This document shows positions 16,964-25,147 of a DNA stretch of 64,000 bases, piece by piece. Position 1 is the stretch's first letter; each line of letters begins with the position of its first letter. The notes below the pieces were generated by a model. It was not told where the DNA came from. It did not search any database and saw only the letters and a list, made by a program, of their open reading frames with translations. Both the position numbers and the translations under genes were made by a program. Origin of the DNA: Desulfonatronum thiodismutans (GTDB lineage Bacteria > Desulfobacterota > Desulfovibrionia > Desulfovibrionales > Desulfonatronaceae); the NCBI RefSeq assembly GCF_000717475.1, contig NZ_JPIK01000021.1, positions 1 to 64,000 of the forward strand, written 5' to 3'.

Positions 16964-17483
16964 AAAATTCGGCCTGATCGCCGCGGTGATCACGGGCATG
17001 CTGTTCTTCTACCTCAAGCATGTCTACGACCCCCAACAACGAGCCCTGGTCCGGGCCAGGGAGCAACTGAACCGGAGCATCACCCAGCTCAATGAGATGC
17101 AGGCCGCGGAACAGCCGTTTCAATTGCGGCGGCGTTTGGAAAGCCAGCGAGAGACCTTGGCGGAACTGGAGCAGGAACTGAATGTGCTGGACATCCGCGT
17201 CGGCGACGAGGAAGCCCTGATTCGCGCCCAGCACTGGGCCTACCAGGAAATGGAGCGGCGTAACCTGCGCGTTTTGAACGTGGTTCCCCAAAGCGAAGTA
17301 AAGAAGTTCTTCACCTGGCGGGTGTTCAGGGTCACGGCGGAAGGGGATTTCGCGGGGTTCATAGCCCTGCTGCGGGATCTACGCTCCCACAGCACGCCGA
17401 TGCTTGTGGAACAGGTCAGCATTTCCAGGGAGGACAAGCCCTGGGTTTTGAGAATTGTCATGGATTTATGGATCATGGGATAG
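16938..17483 (+). CDS. pilO: Type IV pilus inner-membrane protein PilO
   Basis: 181 residues with one membrane helix near the N-terminus (FGLIAAVITGMLFFYLKH), a coiled coil (about 40-90) and a ferredoxin-like PilO domain, with a typical end (PWVLRIVMDLWIMG). It joins PilN and PilP in the alignment complex between the inner membrane and the secretin. The start is the GTG at 16938, with GGAGG 6 nt upstream, inside the end of the pilM-pilN gene. The longer upstream open frame is a shadow. Translational coupling with the upstream gene is likely. Confidence 0.85.
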   Translation: MARKLTKLEKFGLIAAVITGMLFFYLKHVYDPQQRALVRAREQLNRSITQLNEMQAAEQPFQLRRRLESQRETLAELEQELNVLDIRVGDEEALIRAQHWAYQEMERRNLRVLNVVPQSEVKKFFTWRVFRVTAEGDFAGFIALLRDLRSHSTPMLVEQVSISREDKPWVLRIVMDLWIMG

Positions 17484-17556
17484 TGCCCGCTTCAGTCTTG
17501 TGGCGGAGCGCTCTTGGACTTGATGGACGAGTCAATAATTGCAGATAACGGGAATC

Positions 17557-17943
17557 ATGGTCATGTCTGTTTTGAACCGATCTAAAACTATTGCCGGGTT
17601 TGTCGGCGTGTTCGTCGTTTGCCTGATGTTCTACTGGACCCCTCCAGCTCAGGCCCGAGAGCCGTTTTTCAGCCCCTCGCCGCCTCTGGAAGCCTACGAC
17701 TTTCCCAAAGCCGCGGACGAGGTCAAACTGCGCGGCCTGCTGCTTACGGAGGATTCCTTCCGGGCCGTGGTCTATATCCGGTCCTTGCGTGGGTATCGGG
17801 TGCTTAAGCCTTTGGACCGACTGGAAGTGATGGTGGACGGACTGCGGCACGAGTTCCGGGTGGAGGGCATGGGGGAGCGTCGTTTGGTGCTGCGTGGGCA
17901 GGACGATTACTGGTACGAGATCGGGGTGGAAGAGCGTGAGTAG
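17557..17943 (+). CDS. PilP-like pilus assembly protein
   Basis: 128 residues with a signal or anchor helix (GFVGVFVVCLMFYW) ending in PPAQAREPFF, then a small beta-rich domain (KLRGLLLTEDSFRAVVYI, GYRVLKPLDRLEVM). PilP normally links PilN/PilO to the periplasmic domains of the secretin. Position between pilO and the secretin gene supports the call. The length is shorter than many PilP proteins, and it lacks an obvious lipobox. The ATG at 17557 is chosen over a TTG at 17539. Confidence 0.75.
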   Translation: MVMSVLNRSKTIAGFVGVFVVCLMFYWTPPAQAREPFFSPSPPLEAYDFPKAADEVKLRGLLLTEDSFRAVVYIRSLRGYRVLKPLDRLEVMVDGLRHEFRVEGMGERRLVLRGQDDYWYEIGVEERE

Positions 17944-19957
17944 GCATATTCTTCCTTTGGCAGGGGCTCATGATGCAGACTTTGATGAGGCCAGCCCTCA
18001 ACCCACCCCTGACCCCTCCCAGGAGGGGAATTTGGGCTCTGCTGTTCGTGTTGCATCAGACATTTCTTCGATAAAGAAGCACCATGCTTCCGCACAACCG
18101 CGAATCACTCCCCTCCTTGGAGGGGCCGGGGGTGGGTTCAATTCAGGCTTTCCCCTCCTGGGAGGGGTCAGGGGTGGGTTGTTCCTTCTCGTTCTCTTGC
18201 TGTTCCTCCTTCCCGGCTGCAAGACCGTTCAGCCTGCCGCTGATCTTCGGTACGCGCCGTCGGTGCCCGTGCTCCAACGCGACACCGAGCCCATCGTGCG
18301 CATTCCGCAAAAGGAACCGGATATGCGCCGGATCAGCTCCTATCAGCCAACGGGCCAGGACAGGGTGATGCGTCCAGGGTTCCGGCATCCGGCGGGCAAG
18401 CAGAAGATAAAGGAAATATTTTTTCAGGACGTGCCTCTGGAGGTCGCGGCGGAACTGCTCAACGAAGTGGGCGGGGTGAACTTGATGCTTCAGGGGCCGG
18501 TAGCCGGGAAAAAGGTTCGCTTGTTTTTGAAGGACGTGGATTTGAGTACGGCCGTGGAGGCCCTGCTGCGTGGCAACGAACTTTGGTTCCGTACGGATGG
18601 CCGAGTGACGGCGGTGATGAGCGAAAAAGCCTTTGCCGACACCATGGTCTTCCAGCGTTCTGAGAAAATTCAGGCCTTTTTCATGCGCTATACCAACGCC
18701 AAGGATATGGCGGCTCTTCTGGCCACCATGCTCGGGCCGGATGTGGAGTACAAGGAGATAAGCGGAGAGTCGGTCTATGGCCACCTGGAGGCCCGGGCCG
18801 TGGGCGCGGGGGCCACGACCGGCACGACTTCGTCGGCGCTGACCGATGACGAGCGCAAACTGTTGGTTCAACTAGGCGAGGCAGAGACCGTCTCCCAGAT
18901 CGAGGACGCCGCCAGCACCGTTGGACGACGTCTTCCTGCCGTGATCACCGTTTTCAAGAAAAACAACTCTATAGTGGTTCGCTCCACGGACGAAGGCTTG
19001 TTGCGGCACATCACCGGCCTGATCCGTGAACTGGACACCCCGATCCGGCAGGTGTTGTTGGAGGTGAAGATCGTCAGGCTGGATCTGGGGGATGGGTTTG
19101 AGTCATTTTTTCAGTTTCCTGAGGTTATTAACGAGAGTTTTCTTGATCAAGGAGGATTATGGGCACAATATGGGACGCTTGGCGGCGTTGACGCTCTAAC
19201 TGCAAACACTTTCTCATTTGTTTTTTCAACAGAAAAACTTATGGGGCGTCTCCAATTGTTCGCCAATGAGAATCGTCTGAAGACCATTGCTTCACCATTC
19301 CTGATGTCCGCAGACAATGTCGAGGTTCGCTTCTTTGTTGGCCAGCAGATTCCGCTACGTACCGGGGTGACAAAGGAAACTGTGCCAGTGACTGAGACAA
19401 CAGAGCGGGTGATCTTTATCCCCGTGGTGGATATCGAAGAAATCGGCACTGACTTGAAAATCAAAAGCTTCATCAACGCGGATCGGACCATCACCATGGA
19501 GATCGAGGCGGACATTGACCAGCCCAATCTCGGAGTGAACAGCATCACCCTGATCAACGACTTCACCGGCCAACCAGTGCCTTTTCCTCTGGACGGCATC
19601 GACAAGAACGAGTTCAAGTCGATCCTGGCCGTGCCCTCAGGCAACACCGTGGCCCTGGCCGGGTTCATCCGCCTAGAAGACCAAGATTTCGAACAAAAAG
19701 TGCCTTTTCTCGGTGACATCCCTGCCCTGGGCTACTTGTTTAAGAAGGTAGAGCGTCGGGCCTTACGCAAGGAAACCGTCATCCTGATCACCCCCCACAT
19801 CATCGCCGCTCCAGACGAAGGCCCGGATACCACCCGTCGATTCCTGGAACGCAGCAGCCGGGTTTTGGACGAGGCGGAAGAGGCGTGGGAGCGGATGATT
19901 CCCGAGGGGCGGCTTTTTAAGCCGGTGGAAGAGGGGAGCGTGATGGGTGAAGAGTGA
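17894..19957 (+). CDS. Type IV pilus secretin (PilQ-like lipoprotein), 5' end altered by repeats
   Basis: The open frame runs 687 residues from a GTG at 17894. The secretin proper begins with a lipoprotein signal (LFLLVLLLFLLPGC, Cys at residue 109), then an STN domain (IFFQDVPLEVAAELLNEVGG), N1-type repeats (FMRYTNAKDMAALLATMLG) and the secretin barrel (VPFLGDIPALGYLFKK, LITPHII). It forms the outer-membrane channel for the pilus. Residues about 35-95 are encoded by three palindromic repeat units and would put some 95 residues ahead of the signal sequence. A TTG at 18179 directly before the hydrophobic core, or initiation at ATGs in another frame (17970, 17973) followed by a frameshift, are alternatives. 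Confidence 0.85.
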   Translation: MGRTITGTRSGWKSVSRHILPLAGAHDADFDEASPQPTPDPSQEGNLGSAVRVASDISSIKKHHASAQPRITPLLGGAGGGFNSGFPLLGGVRGGLFLLVLLLFLLPGCKTVQPAADLRYAPSVPVLQRDTEPIVRIPQKEPDMRRISSYQPTGQDRVMRPGFRHPAGKQKIKEIFFQDVPLEVAAELLNEVGGVNLMLQGPVAGKKVRLFLKDVDLSTAVEALLRGNELWFRTDGRVTAVMSEKAFADTMVFQRSEKIQAFFMRYTNAKDMAALLATMLGPDVEYKEISGESVYGHLEARAVGAGATTGTTSSALTDDERKLLVQLGEAETVSQIEDAASTVGRRLPAVITVFKKNNSIVVRSTDEGLLRHITGLIRELDTPIRQVLLEVKIVRLDLGDGFESFFQFPEVINESFLDQGGLWAQYGTLGGVDALTANTFSFVFSTEKLMGRLQLFANENRLKTIASPFLMSADNVEVRFFVGQQIPLRTGVTKETVPVTETTERVIFIPVVDIEEIGTDLKIKSFINADRTITMEIEADIDQPNLGVNSITLINDFTGQPVPFPLDGIDKNEFKSILAVPSGNTVALAGFIRLEDQDFEQKVPFLGDIPALGYLFKKVERRALRKETVILITPHIIAAPDEGPDTTRRFLERSSRVLDEAEEAWERMIPEGRLFKPVEEGSVMGEE
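18000..18180. repeat. BIME-like array inside the secretin 5' region, locus 4
   Basis: Units at 18000-18030 (reverse), 18109-18138 (forward) and 18151-18180 (forward), the last two only 12 bp apart. The spacer between the first two resembles, in reverse, that at 14668-14743. The last unit ends exactly at the hydrophobic core of the secretin signal sequence. Confidence 0.85.
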
Positions 19958-19997
19958 TGGGTGAGATGTTGTTCCGTTCTTTGTTCTTCGTTCAGAA

Positions 19998-20219
19998 AAC
20001 CCACCCCTGGCCCCTCCCGAGAGGGGAATGGAATGCGGTGGCTCGGGGATTGGGTGGAAGGGTTGGGCTGGTTGATATCGGATTGGCATCGGGAGCGCGG
20101 AGTAGTTCCCCTCCTGGGAGGGGATAAAGGGGTGGGTTGAGGGACTGTCGTGCTTGAGGCGTGGTTTGGGCAAAGCAAGCCCACATGCCAACCCACCCCT
20201 GGCCCCTCCCAGGAGGGGA
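19998..20219. repeat. BIME-like array, locus 5
   Basis: Reverse, long spacer, forward (ends 20138), 51-bp short spacer, reverse (20190-20219). The short spacer (GTGCTTGAGGCGTGGTTTGG) is almost identical to that at 24168-24218. AACGAAGAAC-type tracts lie before (about 19973) and after (about 20268-20325). Confidence 0.85.
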
Positions 20220-20329
20220 TTTGAATGCGGTTCGTGGGCATTCGGACTTCTACTCCAGACCTCGCAAATTCGCGGAAACGACGAACGACGAACGACGAAC
20301 ACCGTTCGCGGAACGGCGAACAAACAGCA

Positions 20330-20614
20330 TCAAATCGCCGAGGACGATACCCTGTCGTTGGCATATTTGTGGATGAGGGAGCTGATCAATGTTTGGTATG
20401 GGATGCCTTCCCGGATGGCCTTGGCCTTGATTTTTTGGATGTCGGACTCCAGCAGGCGGATGCTGATGGCTTTCTTTTTGTTGATCGTCTTGTCGACCAA
20501 GTAAGAAAATTCTCGCATCTCCGCGGCCATGTCCGGAGGCTGTTGATAGTCGTCCCGATGGATCGATTCGATAAGTTCTTGCTCTTCCTGATCCAGGTAA
20601 GGGATGTTATTCAT
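20330..20614 (-). CDS. Antitoxin of a BrnT/DUF4258-like toxin-antitoxin pair
   Basis: 94 residues ending in a ribbon-helix-helix-like segment (KAISIRLLESDIQKIKAKAI, then GIPYQTLISSLIHKY), the usual DNA-binding fold of CopG-type antitoxins. An acidic N-terminal half (DQEEQELIESIHRDDYQQ) could bind the toxin. Overlaps the toxin gene by 4 bp on the same strand, with the toxin first. The pair would repress its own operon. It lies antisense to and between pilQ and pilT, so it interrupts the pilus cluster. Confidence 0.8.
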   Translation of the reverse strand: MNNIPYLDQEEQELIESIHRDDYQQPPDMAAEMREFSYLVDKTINKKKAISIRLLESDIQKIKAKAIREGIPYQTLISSLIHKYANDRVSSSAI

Positions 20615-20904
20615 GATTGAGGCTCCTTTTCAAGAAGGTGAGCGTATTTCTTATGGTATTTTCTGTCAGGATAAATGGTCTTCAAAAATACGACGGATTC
20701 GCTTTCCACGAAGGGAACAATATGAACATACCCATTGAGGTCAACCACCAGAATTTTTTGATGGGGGTACCTGTCTCGGCGAGGGTGGACTTCTATGGCC
20801 AAGAGTCTGTTTTCCTGGACAGCCAGCAAGACGTCCTCGAAACAAAGGCCACGTTGTTCCAGAAGCCGCGAATTTTTTCCCTCGCTCCAGAGAAGTTTTT
20901 TCAA
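20611..20904 (-). CDS. Toxin component, BrnT/DUF4258-like
   Basis: 97 residues with the compact pattern of small RNase-like toxins: WSEGKNSRLLEQRGLCFEDV at the start, RYPHQKILVVDLNGYVHIVP in the middle and VFLKTIYPDRKYHKKY near the end. Such proteins are usually encoded directly upstream of a ribbon-helix-helix antitoxin, as here. The start appears to be a TTG with GGAG about 9 nt upstream. Activity is inferred from the family only. GC content is lower than in the flanking pilus genes, which fits acquisition by transfer. Confidence 0.75.
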   Translation of the reverse strand: MKKLLWSEGKNSRLLEQRGLCFEDVLLAVQENRLLAIEVHPRRDRYPHQKILVVDLNGYVHIVPFVESESVVFLKTIYPDRKYHKKYAHLLEKEPQS

Positions 20905-20968
20905 AGTTCAAGTCTCCTTTTGAGATATGTAATGAATATACAGGGTGAATACAAGAGAGGGGAAAGGA

Positions 20969-21128
20969 TAGGGCTGAAACCTGGAGGCTGAAACCTGAAG
21001 ATTTGTCGAGTCGACCTCTGCTCCGTTCCCCTCCTGGGAGGGGCCAGGGGTGGGTTTGCCCCTTCAGGTTTCTGGTCTCATCCCTCACCCCTCTCTTTTC
21101 AGGTTTCAAGTTTCATCCCTCAACCCTA
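20969..21128. repeat. Composite repeat block before pilT
   Basis: A GGGCTGAAACCTG tract (20969-21000), a single forward palindromic unit (21027-21056) and reversed tracts (TTCAGGTTTCTGGTCTCATC, 21062-21128) lead directly into the pilT start codon, leaving no room for a normal ribosome binding site. Confidence 0.75.
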
Positions 21129-21136
21129 TTTAACCC

Positions 21137-22315
21137 ATGACAACCATCACCCAACAAATCATAAATGAACACAAGCCGGACAGCATGGAAGAGTTGCTGG
21201 CCAAGACCGTGGAACTGGATGCTTCGGACCTGCACCTGACTTACGGCGAGCCGCCGGTGTTCCGGATGGGAGGGGATTTGCGGCCCATGAGCTGCGAGGC
21301 CTATGCCCATGAGGAGATTCGGGCTTTGCTTGGTCAGGTCATGCCGCCGCGTTACGCAACGGTGCTGGAGGAGAAGCGTTCCGTGGACTTTGCCGTGAGC
21401 AGCGCCTCTGTGGGGCGGTTCCGATTCGCGGCGTATTATCAGCGCGGGGCGCTTTCCGTGGCCATCCGCCTTCTGGCCAAGGGCATCCCGGATTTTCAGA
21501 GCCTGGGCCTGCCGGCGAGCATGTCCCGCCTGCCTACCTTTCGGGACGGGCTGGTGCTGGTCACCGGCGTGACCGGCTCGGGCAAATCCACCACCCTGGC
21601 GGCGATCATCGACGCCATCAACCGGGCGGAGCGCAAGAACATCATCACGGTGGAGGACCCCATCGAGTACGTGCACCAGAACTGCAACTGCATCATCAAT
21701 CAGCGCGAACTGCACACGGACGTGCATTCCTTCCCCGACGCGCTGCGCGACTCCCTGCGCGCGGACCCGGACGTGATCCTGGTGGGCGAAATCCGGGACC
21801 TGGACACCATGCGCACCGCGATCATGGCCGCGGAAACCGGGCACCTGGTCTTTTCCACGCTGCACTCCAAGGACGCCATGTCCAGCGTGAACCGCATGGT
21901 GGGCTCGTTCCCGGCCGGGGAACAGACCCAGATCCGGCAGCAGCTTTCCTCCACCCTGCGGGCCGTGGTTTCCCAACGGCTGCTGCTCCGGGCGGACAAA
22001 AGCGGGCGGGTTCCGGCGGTGGAACTGATGTTTTCCACCTCGGGCATTTCCAACCTGATCCGGCTGGCCAAGGACGACATGATCTACTCGGCCATCGAGA
22101 CCGGACAGTGCGACGGCATGCAGACCATGGAACAATCCCTCATCAGCCTGATGGAGGCGGGATTGATCTCCAGTGAAACAGCCCTGCTTTCAGCTAAAAA
22201 CCAGGAAATGATGCGCAACCGCCTGACCTTGCGTGGTCTTTTGAACAACGGGACATGCACGATCAGGAGCCGGGTTCGCCCGGTGCCTTCAAATGTCGGA
22301 AACGGAGCCGGATAG
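21137..22315 (+). CDS. pilT: Type IV pilus retraction ATPase PilT
   Basis: 392 residues. Walker A is GVTGSGKSTTLAAI, the Asp box ITVEDPIEYVH and Walker B DPDVILVGEIRDLDT, followed by the His box GHLVFSTLHSKDA and the PilT-type C-terminal SGISNLIRLAK. These mark a hexameric retraction motor rather than an assembly ATPase. The tail beyond about residue 365 is longer than usual. The ATG follows repeat sequence (AACCCTATTTAACCC), with no Shine-Dalgarno match. pilB starts 3 bp after its stop codon, so the two opposing motors are translated from one message. Confidence 0.93.
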   Translation: MTTITQQIINEHKPDSMEELLAKTVELDASDLHLTYGEPPVFRMGGDLRPMSCEAYAHEEIRALLGQVMPPRYATVLEEKRSVDFAVSSASVGRFRFAAYYQRGALSVAIRLLAKGIPDFQSLGLPASMSRLPTFRDGLVLVTGVTGSGKSTTLAAIIDAINRAERKNIITVEDPIEYVHQNCNCIINQRELHTDVHSFPDALRDSLRADPDVILVGEIRDLDTMRTAIMAAETGHLVFSTLHSKDAMSSVNRMVGSFPAGEQTQIRQQLSSTLRAVVSQRLLLRADKSGRVPAVELMFSTSGISNLIRLAKDDMIYSAIETGQCDGMQTMEQSLISLMEAGLISSETALLSAKNQEMMRNRLTLRGLLNNGTCTIRSRVRPVPSNVGNGAG

Positions 22316-22318
22316 ACA

Positions 22319-23989
22319 ATGATGACTCGCGGCGACCGCTTTGGCGGCTACCTGGTCCAGCAGGGCCTGATCACCTCGGAGAACCTGGAGCATGTTCTGT
22401 CCGTACAGCGGGTGGTCCAGGAAAAAATCGGGCAGTTGTTGATCCGGGAGGGGCTGCTCACCGAGGATCAGGTCATGCGGGCCTTGTCCGACTTTACCAA
22501 GATTCCTCTGTACACCGGAAACGGGACGCCCACGGATCCCCGCGTGGTGCGACTGATCCCCGAGAAAATGGCCCGTCGGGCCGGGGTGATGCCCCTGGTG
22601 CGCAACGAGGCCAATGAACTCTTGCTGGCCTGCAACGGTCCGGTGCCCCGGGCCATGCTTCAGAACATTTCGCGTCTGGTCCGGGCTCCCGTGCGTCTGG
22701 TTCTGGTCACGGAACGGCAACTGCGCAAGATCCAGCAAATGGCCTATGCCCGGGAATTCGACACCAAGATCGACTTCCGGACCCAGTCGGTGAACGGCGA
22801 AGATCTGAACGCGGTGGTGGAACTGCTGGAGAAGCTGATGGTCCGGGCCATTTCCCAGAACAACGTGTCGGACATCCACTTCGAACCGCAGATGGACGGC
22901 TTTCTGGTCCGCTTCCGCGAGGACGGGATGCTGCGCCGGGTGGAGTCCCTGCCCGCGGCCATGGGCCAAAAGCTGATCTCCCGGATCAAGGTGCTGGCCA
23001 ACTTGGACATAGCGGAGCGTCGCGCTCCCCAGGACGGCTCCTTCGCCTTCCAGCCCACGCTGTTGAAGGTCGAGGTGGAGGCCGTGAATCTGCGCGTGTC
23101 CATCCTGCCGGTGAACTACGGTGAAAAAGCGGTGCTCCGGCTTTTGCCGCCCCATGACGAACAGATCTTGCTGGACTCCCTGGGCATGGACGAAAAGAGC
23201 CTCACCAGGTTCAAGTCCATCCTGCGCTCCCCGCATGGTCTGATCCTGGTCACCGGCCCCACGGGGTCGGGGAAGTCCACGACCCTGTACGGGGCTCTGC
23301 AACTGTTGCGCTCGGATACGACGAACATCACCTCTCTGGAAGATCCGGTGGAACTGACCCTGCGCGGCGTGAACCAGACCCAGGTGGACGGCGGCGTAAG
23401 GCTGGACTTCGCCTCCGGGTTGCGGTCCATCCTGCGCCAGGACCCGGATATCATCATGGTCGGCGAGATCCGGGACACGGACACCCTGCGGGTCTCCCTG
23501 CGGGCCGCCATCACCGGCCACCTGGTCCTCTCCACCCTGCACACCAACGACGCGCCCAGCTCCTTTTCCCGGCTCCTGGACATGGGCGGTGAGGCCTTTC
23601 TGGTGGCCGTCTCGGCCCGGGCCATCCTGGCCCAGCGCCTGGTGCGCCTGGTCTGCGCCCACTGCAAACAACCCCGGCCCGTGAACCGGGCCGAACTGGA
23701 CATGCTGGGCCTGCGGGACACGCCCGAGGGCGCGTTCATGATCCACCGATCGCTCGATGGATGTGATCTGTGCAACCACAAGGGCTACAGCGGCCGGGTC
23801 GGCCTGTTCGAATTGCTGGTGGTGGACGAGGAACTGCGCGAACGCATTATGCACGGCGCCACAAGCCACGAAATCGCCCGCACGGCCAGAGCCGCCGGCA
23901 ACTACCGTTCCCTGCTGGAAGACGGCGTGGACAAGGTGAAAATGGGTTTGACCACGCCGGAGGAGATTATGCGGGTGACCATGGAATGA
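22319..23989 (+). CDS. pilB: Type IV pilus extension ATPase PilB
   Basis: 556 residues. An N-terminal MshEN/T2SSE-N-type region (LIREGLLTEDQVMRALSDF) is followed by the secretion ATPase core with Walker A GPTGSGKSTTLYGAL, Asp box SLEDPVELTLRG, Walker B DPDIIMVGEIRDTDT and His box GHLVLSTLHTNDAPSS. A zinc-binding tetracysteine (CAHC and CDLC) near residue 450-490 is typical of PilB/GspE. It powers pilin polymerisation together with PilC. Starts at adjacent ATG codons (22319/22322) with GGAG upstream. Confidence 0.93.
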   Translation: MMTRGDRFGGYLVQQGLITSENLEHVLSVQRVVQEKIGQLLIREGLLTEDQVMRALSDFTKIPLYTGNGTPTDPRVVRLIPEKMARRAGVMPLVRNEANELLLACNGPVPRAMLQNISRLVRAPVRLVLVTERQLRKIQQMAYAREFDTKIDFRTQSVNGEDLNAVVELLEKLMVRAISQNNVSDIHFEPQMDGFLVRFREDGMLRRVESLPAAMGQKLISRIKVLANLDIAERRAPQDGSFAFQPTLLKVEVEAVNLRVSILPVNYGEKAVLRLLPPHDEQILLDSLGMDEKSLTRFKSILRSPHGLILVTGPTGSGKSTTLYGALQLLRSDTTNITSLEDPVELTLRGVNQTQVDGGVRLDFASGLRSILRQDPDIIMVGEIRDTDTLRVSLRAAITGHLVLSTLHTNDAPSSFSRLLDMGGEAFLVAVSARAILAQRLVRLVCAHCKQPRPVNRAELDMLGLRDTPEGAFMIHRSLDGCDLCNHKGYSGRVGLFELLVVDEELRERIMHGATSHEIARTARAAGNYRSLLEDGVDKVKMGLTTPEEIMRVTME

Positions 23990-24029
23990 AAAAGATAGGG
24001 TTGGGGGGATGAGACCTGAAACTTGAGGT

Positions 24030-24355
24030 ACCCACCCCTGGCCCCTCCCAGGAGGGGATTAGTATGCGGTGGCTCGGAGATTGGGTGGAAATAATGCTTG
24101 TTGGCTAAAGTTTTACGCGAGATGCACGGAGTCGTTCCCCTCCTGGGAGGGGATTAAGGGGTGGGTTGAGGGATTGTCGTGCTTGAGGCGTGGTTTGGGC
24201 AAAGCAAGCCCACATGCCAACCCACCTCTGGCCCCTCCCTGGAGGGGAATGGAATGCGGTTTCGCGCTGATCGGTGGCAATGATGGCGGGGTGATTTCGG
24301 ATTTTCGCGAGGAGCACGGAGTAGTTCCCCTCCTTGGAGGGGCCAGGGGTGGGTT
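24030..24355. repeat. BIME-like array, locus 7 (four units)
   Basis: Reverse (24030-24058), long spacer, forward (24136-24167), 51-bp short spacer, reverse (24219-24249), long spacer, forward (24326-24355). Two successive long spacers share GCGG, a GGGG(T)GATT region and a GAG(G)AGCACGGAGTAGT end. The DUF559 gene follows at 24391. Confidence 0.9.
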
Positions 24356-24390
24356 GAAAGTCATTGAGGTTAGCAGGTATTCACCGTCAG

Positions 24391-24765
24391 ATGAAAACAC
24401 CAAAAATAATCCCCTACAATCCCAAGCTCAAAGAACTGGCCAAAAAATTACGCAAGAATATGACCTTCCCTGAAGTGCTCATCTGGAGCCAACTCAAACA
24501 AAAAAAGATGCTTGGATATGATTTTGACCGACAGCGTCCTATCAACGACTACATCGTGGATTTTTATTGCAAGGAACTGATGCTGGCGATTGAAATTGAT
24601 GGAGCGTCCCATGAGTTTGAGGAGGTCTGGAAGAGAGATACGTACCGCCAGGAAAGACTTGAATCTCTTGGCGTGCGTTTTTTACGTTTCCGCGATGACC
24701 AGGTCAAACGTGATCTCGAGAGTGTGATGATGAGTATTCAGCGTTGGATTGAGGAAAACAGGTAA
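24391..24765 (+). CDS. DUF559 endonuclease-like protein embedded in the repeat array
   Basis: 124 residues of the DUF559 family, a small PD-(D/E)XK/Vsr-like nuclease fold. Visible are the substrate-lobe motif NMTFPEVLIWSQLKQKKMLG, RQRPINDYIVDFYCKEL (catalytic Asp region), LAIEIDGASHE (catalytic Glu) and the end block LGVRFLRFRDDQV. The start is MKTPKIIPYNP at 24391. The gene sits exactly between a forward unit ending at 24355 and a reverse unit starting at 24773, the place where other arrays have a 50-bp short spacer. A role in spreading or cutting the repeat is a hypothesis. Base composition is more AT-rich than that of the pil genes. Confidence 0.88.
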   Translation: MKTPKIIPYNPKLKELAKKLRKNMTFPEVLIWSQLKQKKMLGYDFDRQRPINDYIVDFYCKELMLAIEIDGASHEFEEVWKRDTYRQERLESLGVRFLRFRDDQVKRDLESVMMSIQRWIEENR

Positions 24766-24772
24766 GAATGCC

Positions 24773-24995
24773 AACCCACCCCTGGCCCCTCCCAGGAGGG
24801 GAATGGAATGTGGTTTCGCGGGGATTGGGTGGAAATGTTGGCGGGGTGACTTCGGATTTTCACGAGGAGCACGGAGTAGTTCCCCTCCAGGGAGGGGATA
24901 AAGGGGTGGGTTTGTTGGATTGGGGTACTTGAGGCGTGCTCAGGGCAGTGAATGCTCCCACGCCAACCCACCCCTGGCCCCTCCCTGGAGGGGAA
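24773..24995. repeat. BIME-like array, locus 8
   Basis: Reverse (24773-24803), long spacer, forward (24881-24912), short spacer, reverse (24965-24995). It continues the array of locus 7 on the other side of the DUF559 gene. An AACGAAGAAC-type tract with a GCGGCGCAGCCGC palindrome follows (25071-25140) up to pilC. Confidence 0.9.
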
Positions 24996-25147
24996 TGGAA
25001 TGCGGTTTCGGGGGGATTCGGGTTGTAATTTCTACCTCAACAATAGCAGGTAAAGAAGCGGTGAAGTAACAATAACGACGAACGACGTACGAAGAACAAA
25101 GAAACGCGGCGCAGCCGCAAACGAAGAACGAAGAACGAGAAAACATC

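Noticed and set aside
19732..20364. Frames of about 190-210 residues across the repeat block after the secretin gene
   Set aside because: Composed of translated palindromic units (repeated PLPGG and PPRRG peptides). Similar frames appear at every repeat locus.
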